64,000 nt of DNA from assembly GCA_003864495.1 (NCBI GenBank), contig ML133409.1:1705671-1769670 (forward strand), given 5' to 3'. Below, one piece after another: positions 1 to 11,480 of the stretch. The position numbers were made by a program, and so were the translations under genes. This stretch comes from Nemopilema nomurai (Eukaryota > Cnidaria > Scyphozoa > Rhizostomeae > Rhizostomatidae). The notes beneath the pieces are model-generated. The model searched no databases and was not told the DNA's origin. It saw nothing but the letters and a program-made list of their open reading frames with translations. Numbering within the stretch: the first letter of the stretch is position 1; every line of letters begins with the position of its first letter.

Positions 1-351
1 GCTACCAAATTGTGTCTCAGATTTTTTAAATTCCTCCTCTTCTTGAAACTATACCCTGTCAAAAATTTGCAAACACTTTCCACCCTCCCGCAGCTGTATT
101 TGGGTCTAAAAGACGGACCAGAGCAAATAAAAAAATTTTGCGATACCCTTTGGTTGCCCAACATCTGCCCTGGCCGTGTGCAAATTTTCGAGCCATTCGA
201 TGGGTTCCTTGGGTACAAAATAGCGTTTTCGTACCTGTATGTAGAGGAATTTCGAGTCCGGAGAAAAACGGGATTTTACTGATCGCACTTGCGATGATAC
301 ACATCGGGATCATATTACCAACAACGTAATCCGGGTCAAGTAGTTTAGGCT
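1..351. other. Unassigned left edge
   Basis: Short open frames exist on both strands (up to 134 codons on the - strand), but they overlap one another and none shows a recognisable family, signal peptide or splice pattern. I see no gene here. Confidence 0.4.
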
Positions 352-573
352 TTAAAGGCATTGAGTCATGATAAATGGAAAGCGTATACCCAAATTGCAA
401 AAATTGCTGAGTCATTATGATAGCTGCGTTAATCTGATTGGCTGTCAAGCAAACTGCACACATGATGTTTTAACCTCGCAGTTGATGTCTGATCACATGA
501 AAGCCGATTTATCACATGAAAACAGACAACAGCCCGTGGAAAACCGCTATTTACCATGACTCAATGCCTTTAA
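352..573. mobile_element. 214-bp MITE with TTAA target duplication
   Basis: The element spans 356-569. It begins AGGCATTGAGTCATG and ends with the reverse complement, CATGACTCAATGCCT. Both ends are flanked by TTAA (352-355 and 570-573). The inverted match continues inward with small differences for about 25 bp. Flanking TTAA is the insertion signature of piggyBac-type and some Kolobok-type transposases. The interior has no transposase frame, so this is a non-autonomous copy mobilised in trans. Which superfamily is responsible cannot be settled from the ends alone. Confidence 0.78.
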
Positions 574-1049
574 GATCAATTAGCGTCTTTAAATAAGCTC
601 AACAACCCATAGATGTGCCATACTCTTACACAAACCACAGGAAGCAGACCAACGATAATCGGCTTAACAGGTCGAGGGATTTGGAAACCGCTGCTAGAAA
701 CTTTGATAAGAAAATTATGGAAACCTTCGTTTATACGGGATTTTCTCCATTTTCAAAACTTCTAACTTCAAACATGGTATCAATATGTACCTTATTAATT
801 TGGCTATCAGAATGTGAAGTAATCGAAAAATGGATGTTTTCATCCAGAAAACGTTTACCGTAACCTTAAAAAAACGTGTATGATAATTTGTCATTTAAGC
901 TGTGTTGGGACCGCTATTTCTAGCGGTGCCCCTATCCAAATGTTCAACGACGAACGAGGTCAAAAGAAGGAGACGCAGAGAAAAATCACCGACTTCGTTT
1001 AACTCTGTATGATCATTCCATTTTTATGCCTCCGTTACACTAACTTGCG
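574..1049. other. Intergenic, no feature seen
   Basis: Contains an 82-codon frame (615-863) with no recognisable similarity or composition bias. Nothing else stands out. Confidence 0.4.
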
Positions 1050-1145
1050 TGTATACTAGGTTCCGTCTACTAGCTTCCGTCTACTAGCCTCCGTCTACTC
1101 GCTTGCGTGTATACTGGGTTCCGTCTACTAGCTAGCGTGTCTACT
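1050..1145. repeat. Degenerate short tandem repeat
   Basis: Alternating blocks of the type TTCCGTCTACTAGC and TTGCGTGTATACTAGG recur about six times with substitutions. This is a decayed minisatellite with units of roughly 15-30 bp. Confidence 0.7.
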
Positions 1146-1320
1146 ACGAGTGGCTATATTTATATATTTAGGATACGCAACAAGCATTTCCGTAGCGACT
1201 CCCATTACTAATTACCATCAAATTATCTGATTAAATACTGTCAATATGCACTACGTGCTGCCGTGACGATCGGCACGAACGATTTCATGCAAACCTGCCA
1301 AACAGGTTCTGGGCCCCAAC

Positions 1321-1411
1321 AAGCTGCTTTTTGCGAGTTAAGCTGCTTTTTGCGAGTTAAGCTGCTTTTTGCGAGTTAAGCTGCTTTTTGCGAGTTAAGC
1401 TGCTTTTTGCT
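1321..1411. repeat. 19-bp tandem repeat, about 4.8 copies
   Basis: The unit AAGCTGCTTTTTGCGAGTT starts at 1321, 1340, 1359, 1378 and 1397. The copies are essentially identical, so the array is young. Confidence 0.9.
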
Positions 1412-1564
1412 AAGATTTTTCCAGATATTTTTACTAACTGAATCTCTTTGCGCACAATGAGGTACAACTGTTATACTTTGGGGTAAAAGAATGAACTGCT
1501 ACGATGAATAACCAACTCGCAGCTGACAACTCGCAAAGTATAATTCCTTCCGAACCTCGGTGAT

Positions 1565-1690
1565 ATAGGAACCACTTTATAAGGAACCTACATGTAGAAG
1601 GCCGAAATATTTAAAGAACTTAAACTACTAAAAATTAATCACTAAGGAAGTTGTCGATTTGAAATATTTTATAACTGCAAGCATCCAGAA
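1565..1690. mobile_element. Fragment of TATAAGGAACC MITE family
   Basis: About 120 bp that recurs at 4080-4190 and 13158-13283. It begins near TTTATAAGGAACCTACATG and ends near TTATAACTGCAAGCAT. The copy at 4064-4455 keeps both inverted ends; this one keeps only the left part. Confidence 0.75.
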
Positions 1691-2553
1691 TGTCACTAAT
1701 TTTACCCCAAACTGGCAAAAGTCCACCGATACTTGTAGGGGAAATCAATGTTATCTAGTCTTGATCTTTTCTTTAGTGTTCTCTTTATACGATATATCAA
1801 CGAAATACGATCCACAATACACAATCTTTTTCTCCGGTTCGTTCACAATCTTCAATCCGTTATCCGATACTTTTCAATCCTACCTGTCCAGGGGCGGATC
1901 CAGCAATTATTCTGACGGGTGCTCATATAGAAAGGTTTGCAACCAAGGGCTATTGACAAACATCGTACCCATGTTAATACGCGACAAACAAAATGGAAGT
2001 CTGCTGTAGCAGTACTTGGGCGGCGCATCGAGGCCTCTTTTCTCTCCAAGGGAAATATTCAAAATCAGTTTTTCAAAAGGGGCCCAAAATTTAAAAAAGG
2101 GGTGCCGACCAACTTCAACTCAGGGAATGGTGTTTTCCCTGCTTTAAGGTGATCTAAATCTTATTGTTTCCAAAACTTTGATGTATAGAACTATTGCATG
2201 TGGTAGTTTAGAGAATGTCTGTGCAAGTCATATCTAAAGCTAGGCATTAAGCATATTGGCAGAAACACCAACCAATAATCTTCTTATCTATCTTCTTAGA
2301 AGAGTGGGAGGGGAGCAAATGTAGGGACCTACCTAACCCCCTAGAATTGCCACTGTTATTGTTTTAATCAATTATATACATAATCGATCTAGCAAACAAT
2401 AACTTAAACGCTATTAAAACCTTTGATGCCTGTTAAATAAAACTAATACGAATCAGGGCCCACACATAGCCATGCCCCCTCCCACTTTCAAGTTCGTGGC
2501 GTGGGTCATGCGAATAACATATGCATGTCAAACACAGCATAAAGTCTGTTTTC
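1691..2553. other. Intergenic with possible repeat fragments
   Basis: No gene is recognised. GGGGCGGATCCAG at about 1891 resembles the start of transposon copies seen widely in marine invertebrate genomes, but I could not find a matching end. The short frames in this stretch overlap on both strands and look random. Confidence 0.35.
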
Positions 2554-3266
2554 TTAAGCCTGAAATACACGATCAGTTTTCATCAGTTTTTTGACTGACA
2601 GTTTTCAGTTTTTCAAAAACTGATGTCCTTCATACACGATCAGTTTTTATCAGTTTTTGACTGACAGTCTTCAGTTTCACGTTTTGATTAGATCGGCTTT
2701 TTTTACAATGGAGCTTGATCAAGAAACAACTGATGTTGTTCTGGCTGCGGCTCTGGTCGTCAAAAAAGGCGAAAATATCGAAAAAAGAAAGCAATGTCTG
2801 TTTGGGTAAAGCCATGGTTGAGTAGGAGAACTAACCTCTGTGTTTACGACACTCTTCTACAAGAGTTAAGATCGGAGGATGAAGGAGAGTATTGAAAATT
2901 TCTGAGAATGACGCCTGAAAATTTTGACGAGTTGTTGGAGCTGATTAAGGTGAACATTTCAAAATACGACACAAATATGCGTGATTCTATCCCTGCAAGT
3001 ATTCAACTAGCAGCCACTGTAAGGTATTTGGCGATCTTGCGCAAGGGGATTATAGGGGCGCCAGCTTTAAACAATGGAGTCTACATCAATGAATAGAAAT
3101 TCCATCAGTCAAAAACTGACGAAGTTGGACGTGTTCAACTTCTTCAGTCAAAAACTGAAGGTCATTAAAGCATCAGTTTTTATCAGTTTTTGCTAAATAC
3201 ACGATCAGTTTTTGACTGAAGACTGAAAACTGTCAGTTAAAAACTGATCGTGTATTTCAGGCTTTA
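2554..3266 (+). mobile_element. PIF/Harbinger-type DNA transposon, internally deleted
   Basis: The element runs 2557-3263, flanked on both sides by a 3-bp TTA target duplication (2554-2556 and 3264-3266). Its terminal inverted repeat starts AGCCTGAAATACACGATCAG. Subterminal blocks of the type CAGTTTTTATCAGTTTTTGA are repeated inside each end. TTA/TAA duplications and a Harbinger-type transposase fragment (see 2708-3096) identify the superfamily. At 707 bp it is too short to be autonomous; everything after the first quarter of the transposase has been lost. Confidence 0.88.
2708..3096 (+). pseudogene. Truncated Harbinger-type transposase (HARBI1-like), broken
   Basis: The reading starts at ATG 2708 (MELDQETTDVVLAAALVV), needs a frameshift in the A-run near 2761-2766, then reads RRKYRKKKAMSVWVKPWLSR and RMTPENFDELLELI followed by the remnant DTNMRDSIPASIQLAATVRYLA. 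These blocks match the N-terminal region of Harbinger transposases, which typically carry a WVRPWL motif, an FLRM-P-FDELL motif and a T-MR-I-LA-TLRFLA motif. There is also an in-frame stop just before KFLRM (about 2895). The DDE catalytic domain is absent: the frame leaves the family after about residue 110 and ends in unrelated sequence. It cannot encode an active transposase. Confidence 0.85.
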
Positions 3267-4063
3267 CTTGGATGGACAATAGACAATGCATGCTGGTCCT
3301 GCGTTTTCTTTGTCCCGTCAAAGAAAATCGAAAGACAATAGGTGGCCCCCCACCGAATGAGGTCTATTCATGAAACAGTATCCACACCAATCCACACGCG
3401 CTTGACAGAATCAGGCAGAACGACTAGTGCCTTTCGAGCAGGAATGAAACGTCCCTGATTCAGGGATTTATCCACCCAACGAAAACCTCGTTTAAATAGA
3501 AAATGCAGTCAATATGAGGCCACTCTGTTGATGCTGTAGGCCTAGCAATGGCACGGAATCGACCCTCCTTCGTACTTTTCTCGTGATCTGGCAGATGGAA
3601 CCTTTGGATAGAAATATACGAAATATTGCCAGTGGGCCAGAGCTTGGTTCTTTCTATTCTGTTGCATTCTCTCGGTAACAGGGAACCCAGTGGACAGCCT
3701 CTACATGCAAAGGTTCAACTGCAACTTTTGTTTTGCACCTTCGCGTTCAAGAACTAGTAGTCCCATATACAGTACCTTCGATAAAGGCCCAAAGTTATCT
3801 TCTCGACGAAGGCCGAGGCCAAAAAAGGCAGCTGAAAGTTCACTGGGACCGGTGCATCAGCAACCCTGTCACTGGAATTGCGAATTTTTTTTTTTACACA
3901 AAACTCGTAAACAAAATTGGCGTAAATAGAGGGTGGTCAGTGGGGCAAAAAACCTAAATAGAAAGCTAAACAGTTATTTTTCTTAGTTTGATAGATGAAC
4001 TTTATTTAAAGAGAGGAAAAACCTGGTTAGCCTAACAACTAATCTTCCCCTGGTTCCTCATAC
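3267..4063. other. Intergenic; holds a dispersed coding-like segment
   Basis: At 3434-3492 the - strand reads RGFRWVDKSLNQGRFIP in an open frame that continues to a stop near 3371. The same segment recurs on the + strand at about 11403-11460 as RGFHWVDKSLNQGCFIP. The rest has only short random-looking frames and no recognised gene. Confidence 0.5.
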
Positions 4064-4455
4064 CTATACCACACGCTTTTTATAAGGAACCACTTTATAA
4101 GGAACCTACATGTAGAAGGCCGAAATATATAAAAAACGAAATCCCTAAGGAACTTTTCGATTTGAATTGTTTATAACTGCAAGCATCAAGGGCTAAAAAG
4201 CCCGTTCCATTAATTTGCAGCCAATACTCGCATAGATTGTTTGCTATTTGTGTGTCAAGTGCTTTATGGAGTAGTTTCCGCATATTCTATCTCGCCCCTC
4301 TCTCTATTAAGTGTTACGGCTTATTGATGTGCAGTGAAAATTAAGGAACTTTTAAGAAACTTTGTTACTAAAATCTGATGACTTGAGGTCTACGAATAAG
4401 GAACTTTTGGAACTAGGCCTTGTGGTAGGTTCCTTATAAAAAAGCGTGTATAACG
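4064..4455. mobile_element. MITE with about 26-bp inverted ends
   Basis: The left end reads CACGCTTTTTATAAGGAACC. The right end (about 4424-4452) is its reverse complement with one extra T. TA dinucleotides flank both ends, which could be a Tc1/mariner-style duplication but is too short to be proof. The interior holds further GGAAC blocks and no open frame. Fragments recur at 1565-1690, 13158-13283 and 19288-19342. Confidence 0.72.
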
Positions 4456-5489
4456 TGGGAGGATACAAATTTAAATTTCTTCAGCTGTTCTGATTTGTAG
4501 TTGCCTTTAATCAGGCACCAGTGTGTTGAATCAATGTACCTTGCACCAGAGATATCTGTATCAAATGACAATTTCCCATTGTTTTTCTATTCTTTATTGG
4601 CACATATTCCATTTTAGCTTTATATTGCCAAAATAAGTGACACTTTTTTGACTAGACTGTAAATAGGAAGCAGGGGTGGTGCGTAGCGCTGCCGGAGTGG
4701 TATTACTTTCCCAAATAAAACAACATGGAGTTTTTGGCCACACCTTTCTTTTAAATAGGAAATGCCCTTATAATGACTTTTAGATACAAAGCTCATTGCA
4801 AATGCAGAATGGTGCAATTTTTCATTGCTTTCAAGAACAGTGCACAATAAATAAAAACACACCTGAAAGAAAATTCATGCCTCAGAAAAGAGGTATTAGA
4901 CTAATAACAGCAATATCTTCAAAGGCCGCCCCTAATAGGAAGGGTATCAAATATCTGCATAATATTTCTACAATGAACTAGCAGCAGTAAAGAAATTTGG
5001 TGATTAGTTTGGGAACAGAAAGCAAAATTCCCAGAACCAACTTTTTGGTGGATATTTTTCAATATATCTCTTTTTTTGATTAACCCAAATTCTTTGCAGG
5101 TTGTGCTAATAGCTAAAGCATATCCCTGTATCCCAACTATAACAAACTGAACACACAAATTAAAAAACCTACCAATATTATGAACCATTGCATGCATTGA
5201 ACCATTGTGTATTTTAGAAACGTAGCAAAAAAGACTCAGTAGAAGGTTGAAAGAGCCTATGAATTTCTTGTTATCTTTGTTGTCCCCTTTTGCTGTTTCT
5301 CATCAAATTTTCACAATTATTTTGATTAAAATTTCCTTACAAAATAATCAGAAAAAGATCTTTCCCTATACAGACTACTCCATTCCTGCATTCTTTAATG
5401 AATAATTGAACACTTAACTTCAAGAATAATTATGCACAATGGTATAAAATGGATACATTTGTTTTTAGTATTGATTAGAGCAAATTTCC
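4456..5489. other. Intergenic, AT-rich
   Basis: No gene recognised. The longest frame (92 codons, - strand) has no family features. Confidence 0.4.
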
Positions 5490-7292
5490 TTATGGAAGAT
5501 CATTGTGAAGAAATATGGCTCTTTCATGTTAAGCGAAGAAGGGGACATGTTCCAAATTCAGGTACTGAAATGCCCAGTCTAAGTAAAACACTGAAATGGA
5601 AGAAAACTGGTACCTTTTTCTTTGCCACGTTTTCAAAGCATATTTCTTTTGGTTATTCATCAATGTCTAATGAAGATCAGTGTGGTTTGTGGGAAGTTAT
5701 GGCGATTGGGCAACATGTGCCAAATTTTGGTACTGGAATGCCCAGTCCAAGTAAAACACTGAAATGGAAGAAAACTGGCACCTTTTTGTTTGCCACGTTT
5801 TCAAAGCATATTCTCTTTTGGTTATTCATCGATGTCTAATAAAGATCAGTGTGGTTTGTGGGATGTTATGGTGATGGGGCAAAATGTGCCAAGATTTGGT
5901 ACTGGAATGCCCAGTGTAAGTAAAACACTGAAATGGAAAAAAACTGGCACCTTTTTGTTTGCCACGTTTTCAAAGCATATTCTCTTTTGGTTATTCCTTG
6001 TTGTCTAATGAAGATCAGTGTGGTTTGTGGGAAGTTATGGCGATTGGGCAACATGTGCCAAATTTTGGTACTGGAATGCCCAGTCTAAGTAAAACATTGA
6101 AATTTAAGAAAACATGCACCTTTTTGTTTGCCACGTTTTCAAATCATACTCTCTTTTGGTTATTCATCGATGTCTAATGAAGATCAGTGTGGTTTGTGGG
6201 ATGTTATGGCGATTGGGCAACATGTGCCAAATTTTGGTACTGGAATGCCCAGTCTAAGTAAAACACTGAAATAGAAGAAAACTGGCACCTTTTTGTTTGC
6301 CACGTTTTCAAAGCATATTCTCTTCTGGTTATTCATCGATGTCTAATGAAGATCAGTGTGGTTTGTGGGATGTTATGGCGATTGGGCAACATGTGCCAAA
6401 TTTTGGTACTGGAATGCCCAGTCTAAGTAAAACACTGAAATGGAAGAAAACTGGCACCTTTTTGTTTGCCACGTTTTCAAAGCATATTCTCTTTTGGTTA
6501 TTCATCGTGTCTAATGAAGATCAGTGTGGTTTGTGGGAAGTTATGGCGATTGGGCAACATGTGCCAAATTTTGGTACTGGAATGCCCAGTCTAAGTAAAA
6601 CACTGAAATGGAAGAAAACTGCACCTTTTTGTTTGCCACGTTTTCAAATCATACTCTTTTGGTTATTCATCGATGTCTAATGAAGATCAGTGTGGTTTGT
6701 GGGATGTTATGGCGATTGGGCAACATGTGCCAAATTTTGGTACTGGAATGCCCAGTCTAAGTAAAACACTGAAATGGAAGAAAACTGGCACCTTTTTGTT
6801 TGCCACGTTTTCAAAGCATATTCTCTTTTGGTTATTCATCGTTGTCTAATGATGATCAGTGTGGTTTGTGGGATGTTATGGCGATTGGGCAACATGTGCC
6901 AAATTTTGGTACTGGAATGCCCAGTCTAAGTAAAACACTGAAATGGCCGAAAACTTGCATATTTTTGTTTGCCACGTTTTCAAAGCATATTCTCTTTTGG
7001 TTATTCATCGATGTCTAATAAAGATCAGTGTGGTTTGTGGGAAGTTATGGCGATTGGGCAACATGTGCCAAATTTTGGTACTGGAATGCCCAGTCTAAGT
7101 AAAACACTGAAATGGCCGAAAACTTGCATATTTTTGTTTGCCACGTTTTCAAAGCATATTCTCTTTTGGTTATTCATCGATGTCTAATAAAGATCAGTGT
7201 GGTTTGTGGGAAGTTATGGCGATTGGGCAACATGTGCCAAATTTTGGTACTGGAATGCCCAGTCTAAGTAAAACACTGAAATGGAAGAATAT
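5490..7292 (+). repeat. 169-bp satellite array, direct arm, about 11 copies
   Basis: The block CCCAGTCTAAGTAAAACACT recurs about every 169 bp (about 5575, 5744, 5912, 6080 and so on to 7260). The first copies (5490-5740) are the most diverged; the inner ones are nearly identical. Because 169 is not a multiple of three, the 72-codon frames that appear in each unit overlap the next unit in a shifted frame. The same peptide is therefore predicted repeatedly without forming one long protein. No codon-level constraint is evident, so I treat these frames as by-products of the repeat. Confidence 0.95.
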
Positions 7293-8075
7293 TGTTTTGG
7301 AAAGCATTGAATGTTAAGCTATCTAAAAGCAAAGATATGAAGTTATTATATGCAATAATCTTGTACCATGTCATTTTCAGTTACATTGTTTCACCTCAAA
7401 GAGAATTCATGCTGAGATATAAGGAAGCCAATGTTATGGAAGTTAAGGAGGAATGTGATTCTTAATATTGTTCGATATTGAGGTTTTAGTAGGACAAGAA
7501 ACACTGTTTCTTTCTTTAGGATCTTTTTACGTTTATTTTCTTTCCTTCGAAATAGTTGAAGCCCTAAAATACAGAAAAAATCTCAGAATTAGAGCAGATG
7601 TCAAATAAAATGCCTATCGTTACGTCTTTTTTATGAATTACTTTGCTTCGTTAATCGGTTTCTTGCTTCTCTCTCCAATTGGCAACCTAAGCTCATTTTG
7701 GAAATTTTAGGTACATTGCGGATAATTTCCAAGGGAACCCCAAATGCGTATAGGACATTGGCGCAGGAAAGGCTGGGAATATTACAACCGGGTTTATCAC
7801 TATCATTTCAGAGCTATTCGGGTAGTTCCCTCTGAATAAAGCCACAATAATCTAGAAAGCAACCCTTGAGCCTTCAGAACTTGCTACGTAGGTGATTCCA
7901 GTACAGATTATTCTACTTATTCCAATATTTTCGAGTTTCCCATTTTTTCAGGTCTTCGCCAGTCTAGAATTTATTAACATTGCGTTTCTTATACAAGGGA
8001 TTGCGGGATATTACTGTACAAAACTTTTTCAGTGCTTCACATAAACTTGGACATTGCCGAATCTAAATTTAAAAC
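7293..8075. other. Spacer between the two opposed satellite arms
   Basis: About 780 bp of unique-looking AT-rich sequence with no gene. Both arms stop at the same place in the unit (AAATGGAAG on the left, CTTCCATTT on the right), so the spacer sits at a symmetrical break point. Confidence 0.6.
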
Positions 8076-9600
8076 TTCCATTTCAGTGTTTTACTTAGAC
8101 TGGGCATTCCAGTACCAAAATTTGGCACATTTCGCCCAATTGCCATAACATCTCACAAATCACACTGATCTTCATTAGACATCGATGAATAACCAAAAGA
8201 GAATATGCTTTGAAAACATGGCAGACAAAAAGGTGCAAGTTTTCGGCCATTTCAGTGTTTTACTTAGACTGGGCATTCCAGTACCAAAATTTGGCACATG
8301 TTGCCCAATCGCCATAACATCCCACAAACCACACTGATCTTCGTTAGACATCGATGAATGACCAAAAGAAGTATGATTTGAAAACGTGGCAGACAAAAAG
8401 GTGCAAGTTTTCGGCCATTTCAGTGTTTTACTTAGACTGGGCATTCCAGTACCAAAATTTGGCACATGTTGCCCAATCGCCATAACATCCCACAAACCAC
8501 ACTGATCTTCGTTAGACATCGATGAATGACCAAAAGAGAGTATGATTTGAAAACGTGGCAGACAAAAAGGTGCAAGTTTTCGGCCATTTCAGTGTTTTAC
8601 TTAGACTGGGCATTCCAGTACCAAAATTTGGCACATGTTGCCCAATCGCCATAACATCCCACAAACCACACTGATCTTCGTTAGACATCGATGAATGACC
8701 AAAAGAGAGTATGATTTGAAAAACGTGGCAAACAAAAAGGTGCAGTTTTCTTCCATTTCAGTGTTTTACTTAGACTGGGCATTCCAGTACCAAAATTTGG
8801 CACATTTCGCCCAATCGCCATAACATCCCACAAACCACACTGATCTTCGATAGACATCGATGAATAACCTAAAGAGAATATGCTTTGAAAAGGTGGCAGA
8901 CAAAAAGGTGCAAGTTTTCAACCATTTCAGTGTTTTACTTAGACTGGGCATTTCAGTACCAAAATTTGGCACATGTTGCCCAATCGCCATAACATCCCAC
9001 AAACCACACTGATCTTCATTAGACATCGATGAATAACCAAAAGAAATATGCTTTTAAAAGCACCAAACAAAAAGGTGCCAGTTTCTCCATTTCAGTGTTT
9101 TACTTAGACTGGGCAATCCAGTACCAAAATTTGGCATATGTTGCCCAATCGCCATAACATCCCACAAACCACACTGATCTTCGTTAGACATCACTGAATG
9201 ACCAAAAGAGAGTATGATTTGAAAACATGACAAACAAAAAGGTGCAAGTTTTCTTCCATTTCAGTGTTTTACTTAGACTGGGCATTCCAGTACCAAAATT
9301 TGGCACATGTTGCCCAATCGCCATAACATCCCACAAACCACACTGATCTTCATTAGACATCAATGAATAACCAAAAGAGAATATGCTTTGAAAAAGTAAC
9401 AAACAAAAATCTTTTGTTTCAGTGTTTTACTTAGACTGGGCATTTCAGTTCCTCATTTTGGCACATGTCGTCCACTTGCCATAACACCCTTCAAATAACA
9501 CTGTTCTTCAATAACCAAAAGAAAATTTGCATTGAAAAAGTAAGAAGAACAGAAATGTACAAGTTTTTCCACCATTTCATAGTTTCACATAGACAGGATA
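8076..9600 (-). repeat. 169-bp satellite array, inverted arm, about 9 copies
   Basis: The same unit as at 5490-7292 but in reverse orientation: CAGTGTTTTACTTAGACTGG recurs from about 8085 to about 9420. Copies beyond 9420 are strongly diverged, and the last recognisable remnant ends near 9600. The two arms can pair with each other over more than 1.3 kb. Confidence 0.95.
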
Positions 9601-10617
9601 TGTAAATTAAATGAATTTTTAAGCTAAGATTATAATGAGTTCAAATAAGTCACAGGCCAGTTTTTTTCAGATTAGTCTTTTATTCTAGTTTCACAAAAAT
9701 ATGCTCATATATTCAGCTGAAAATACTATATCCTAAAGAACTAACATATGATGCCATGCAAATGCCATTAACTTTTTTCTCTGCTCCAATGTAATTTCAT
9801 TTAGCTTTTAGCTCTTTTTATCTCCCTCACCACTTAAAAAAGTTGTTTAGTTCTGCCGCCCCTACCAATTTTATTACTTAAATTTGAAAAGTTAGAAACA
9901 AAATTAAATAGTGCCTAGGTTTTATGGAAGTTGAATAGAATTTACTTTTGACAATTTCCTGAACTAAAAATTCATCACTTTGAAAAACAGGGTTCTGAAA
10001 TGGCTTGTTTTTCATGACGTCAATTAACAGACTTGGCTATCTCTTAAAAGTGTGTTCATGCACCCACTTTCTTCTGGAACCACCAAGTTATAATTTGCTT
10101 CTGAGAAACAAAAGGGTAATTCTAAGTTTAAATACACGAATTTTTTCTAAATAGGTTTTGTGCTCTTAAGGCGCCTTGAATAGTATTCTTCAAATAGTTT
10201 GGAGCGTACATCCACCATGTATTTAGGGCTTTTTGGCAGAATAAGGAAACAGAAAGCAAACCCTTTAGTAGGATCGTTTTGATAGCTGATAATCATCAAC
10301 AACAAATTGTATGGTATTATAATCATAAATTTATTGATGTATATTACATATTTGTGTTCATATATTAGTTTTAATTATTAAATTGATAGAGTCATTAAGT
10401 TTTTAATGAAAAAGAGTTATAGCTTCCTCATTATTATTTGTAAAAAAGAGGAAATGAGAGCATCCATCATAATCTCAATTTCTAATCAAAACAAGATTCT
10501 TTCAAGTTTTCCTGTAAACATCCGACTTCGGAAATCATCTGATTTTGTCTTGTTTGTGAATGCAATAAGCAATGAGCTAAAAATAAACAAATAGATGGAA
10601 ATATTTATTCAATGCTG
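9601..10617. other. Intergenic, AT-rich, no gene seen
   Basis: Only short frames; nothing recognisable. Confidence 0.4.
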
Positions 10618-10738
10618 TGTCAGGGTGAGTGACCATTATTTGCCCAATTTAGGTACTAGAATTTCCAGCTATATGTAACACTGAAAGGGTAAAAAATTGG
10701 CTTATTTCTATTTGTTATTTATCAAAGCATCTTAGAGG
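10618..10738 (+). repeat. Isolated old copy of the 169-bp satellite unit
   Basis: A single, heavily diverged unit in + orientation. It keeps the order TTTGCCCAATTTAGGTACT, then AACACTGAAAGGGTAAAAAA, then TTATCAAAGCAT, about 1 kb beyond the end of the inverted array. Confidence 0.65.
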
Positions 10739-11402
10739 CAGCTTATTGGAATAAAAAATACACTGCAATTCAAATTGTTAATGGAGACCATTTTGTTTAA
10801 ACCATCACTAGTGCAAAAAATACCAAATTTGCGTTGGACAACGAAATTCTTTCTCACCTCTGGAATCAGTACATTCGTGTTCAGGGTATTCCTGCTGGAA
10901 ACTGACACTTTAGCGTACTTGGATGGAAAGCTTGCAGTTTTCACGTATAATGTAGTTTCTAATAACATCTTCCTGGAAAAATCGCACAAGAGCTATAGGA
11001 TGACGTTTTTAGTCAAAATTTTACTGCTATCGCATACGATATTGCTTTCAAGGTGATTTAGAAAAAATTACAGGATTACCACTAGAAAAGGACCTTAAAA
11101 CAATTCCACCAAAAATATAAAAATACAAGTGGAGAATTCATATCCTTAAAAAGGTTTTTCGAAAAAAAATCTTAGGCCGTTGCAACTTACCCAAGGAGGA
11201 TGCATTACTTGTATCGCCGCTTCGTCATGGTTAACTGCAGTGGGATGCACAACATTTTCTTCGTCTGTGTTGATTGTTTCAGTTCATACGAACCGCAATT
11301 GAGTAACTGAGTGAAAGATTGTTTCGGTGTCTCATTGGCAAATGCTGTTAAATGAACAAACTTGGGAATGTCTGGCCTCCTATTGGCACTGGAGATTTTA
11401 AG
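10739..11402. other. Upstream region of the seven-helix gene
   Basis: Overlapping short frames on both strands (for example 93 codons at 10775-11056) show no family features. No TATA box or other promoter element can be called with confidence. Confidence 0.35.
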
Positions 11403-11480
11403 ATACGAGGTTTTCATTGGGTGGATAAATCCCTAAATCAGGGATGTTTTATACCTCCTTTCGAGTGCGGATCTCAAGCA

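Noticed and set aside
5432..9402. Repeated 72-135 codon proteins (MPRFQSIF..., SNEDQCGLW...) as a gene family
   Set aside because: They follow a 169-bp satellite whose period shifts frame at every unit. Each is a stop-to-stop by-product and appears in both array orientations.
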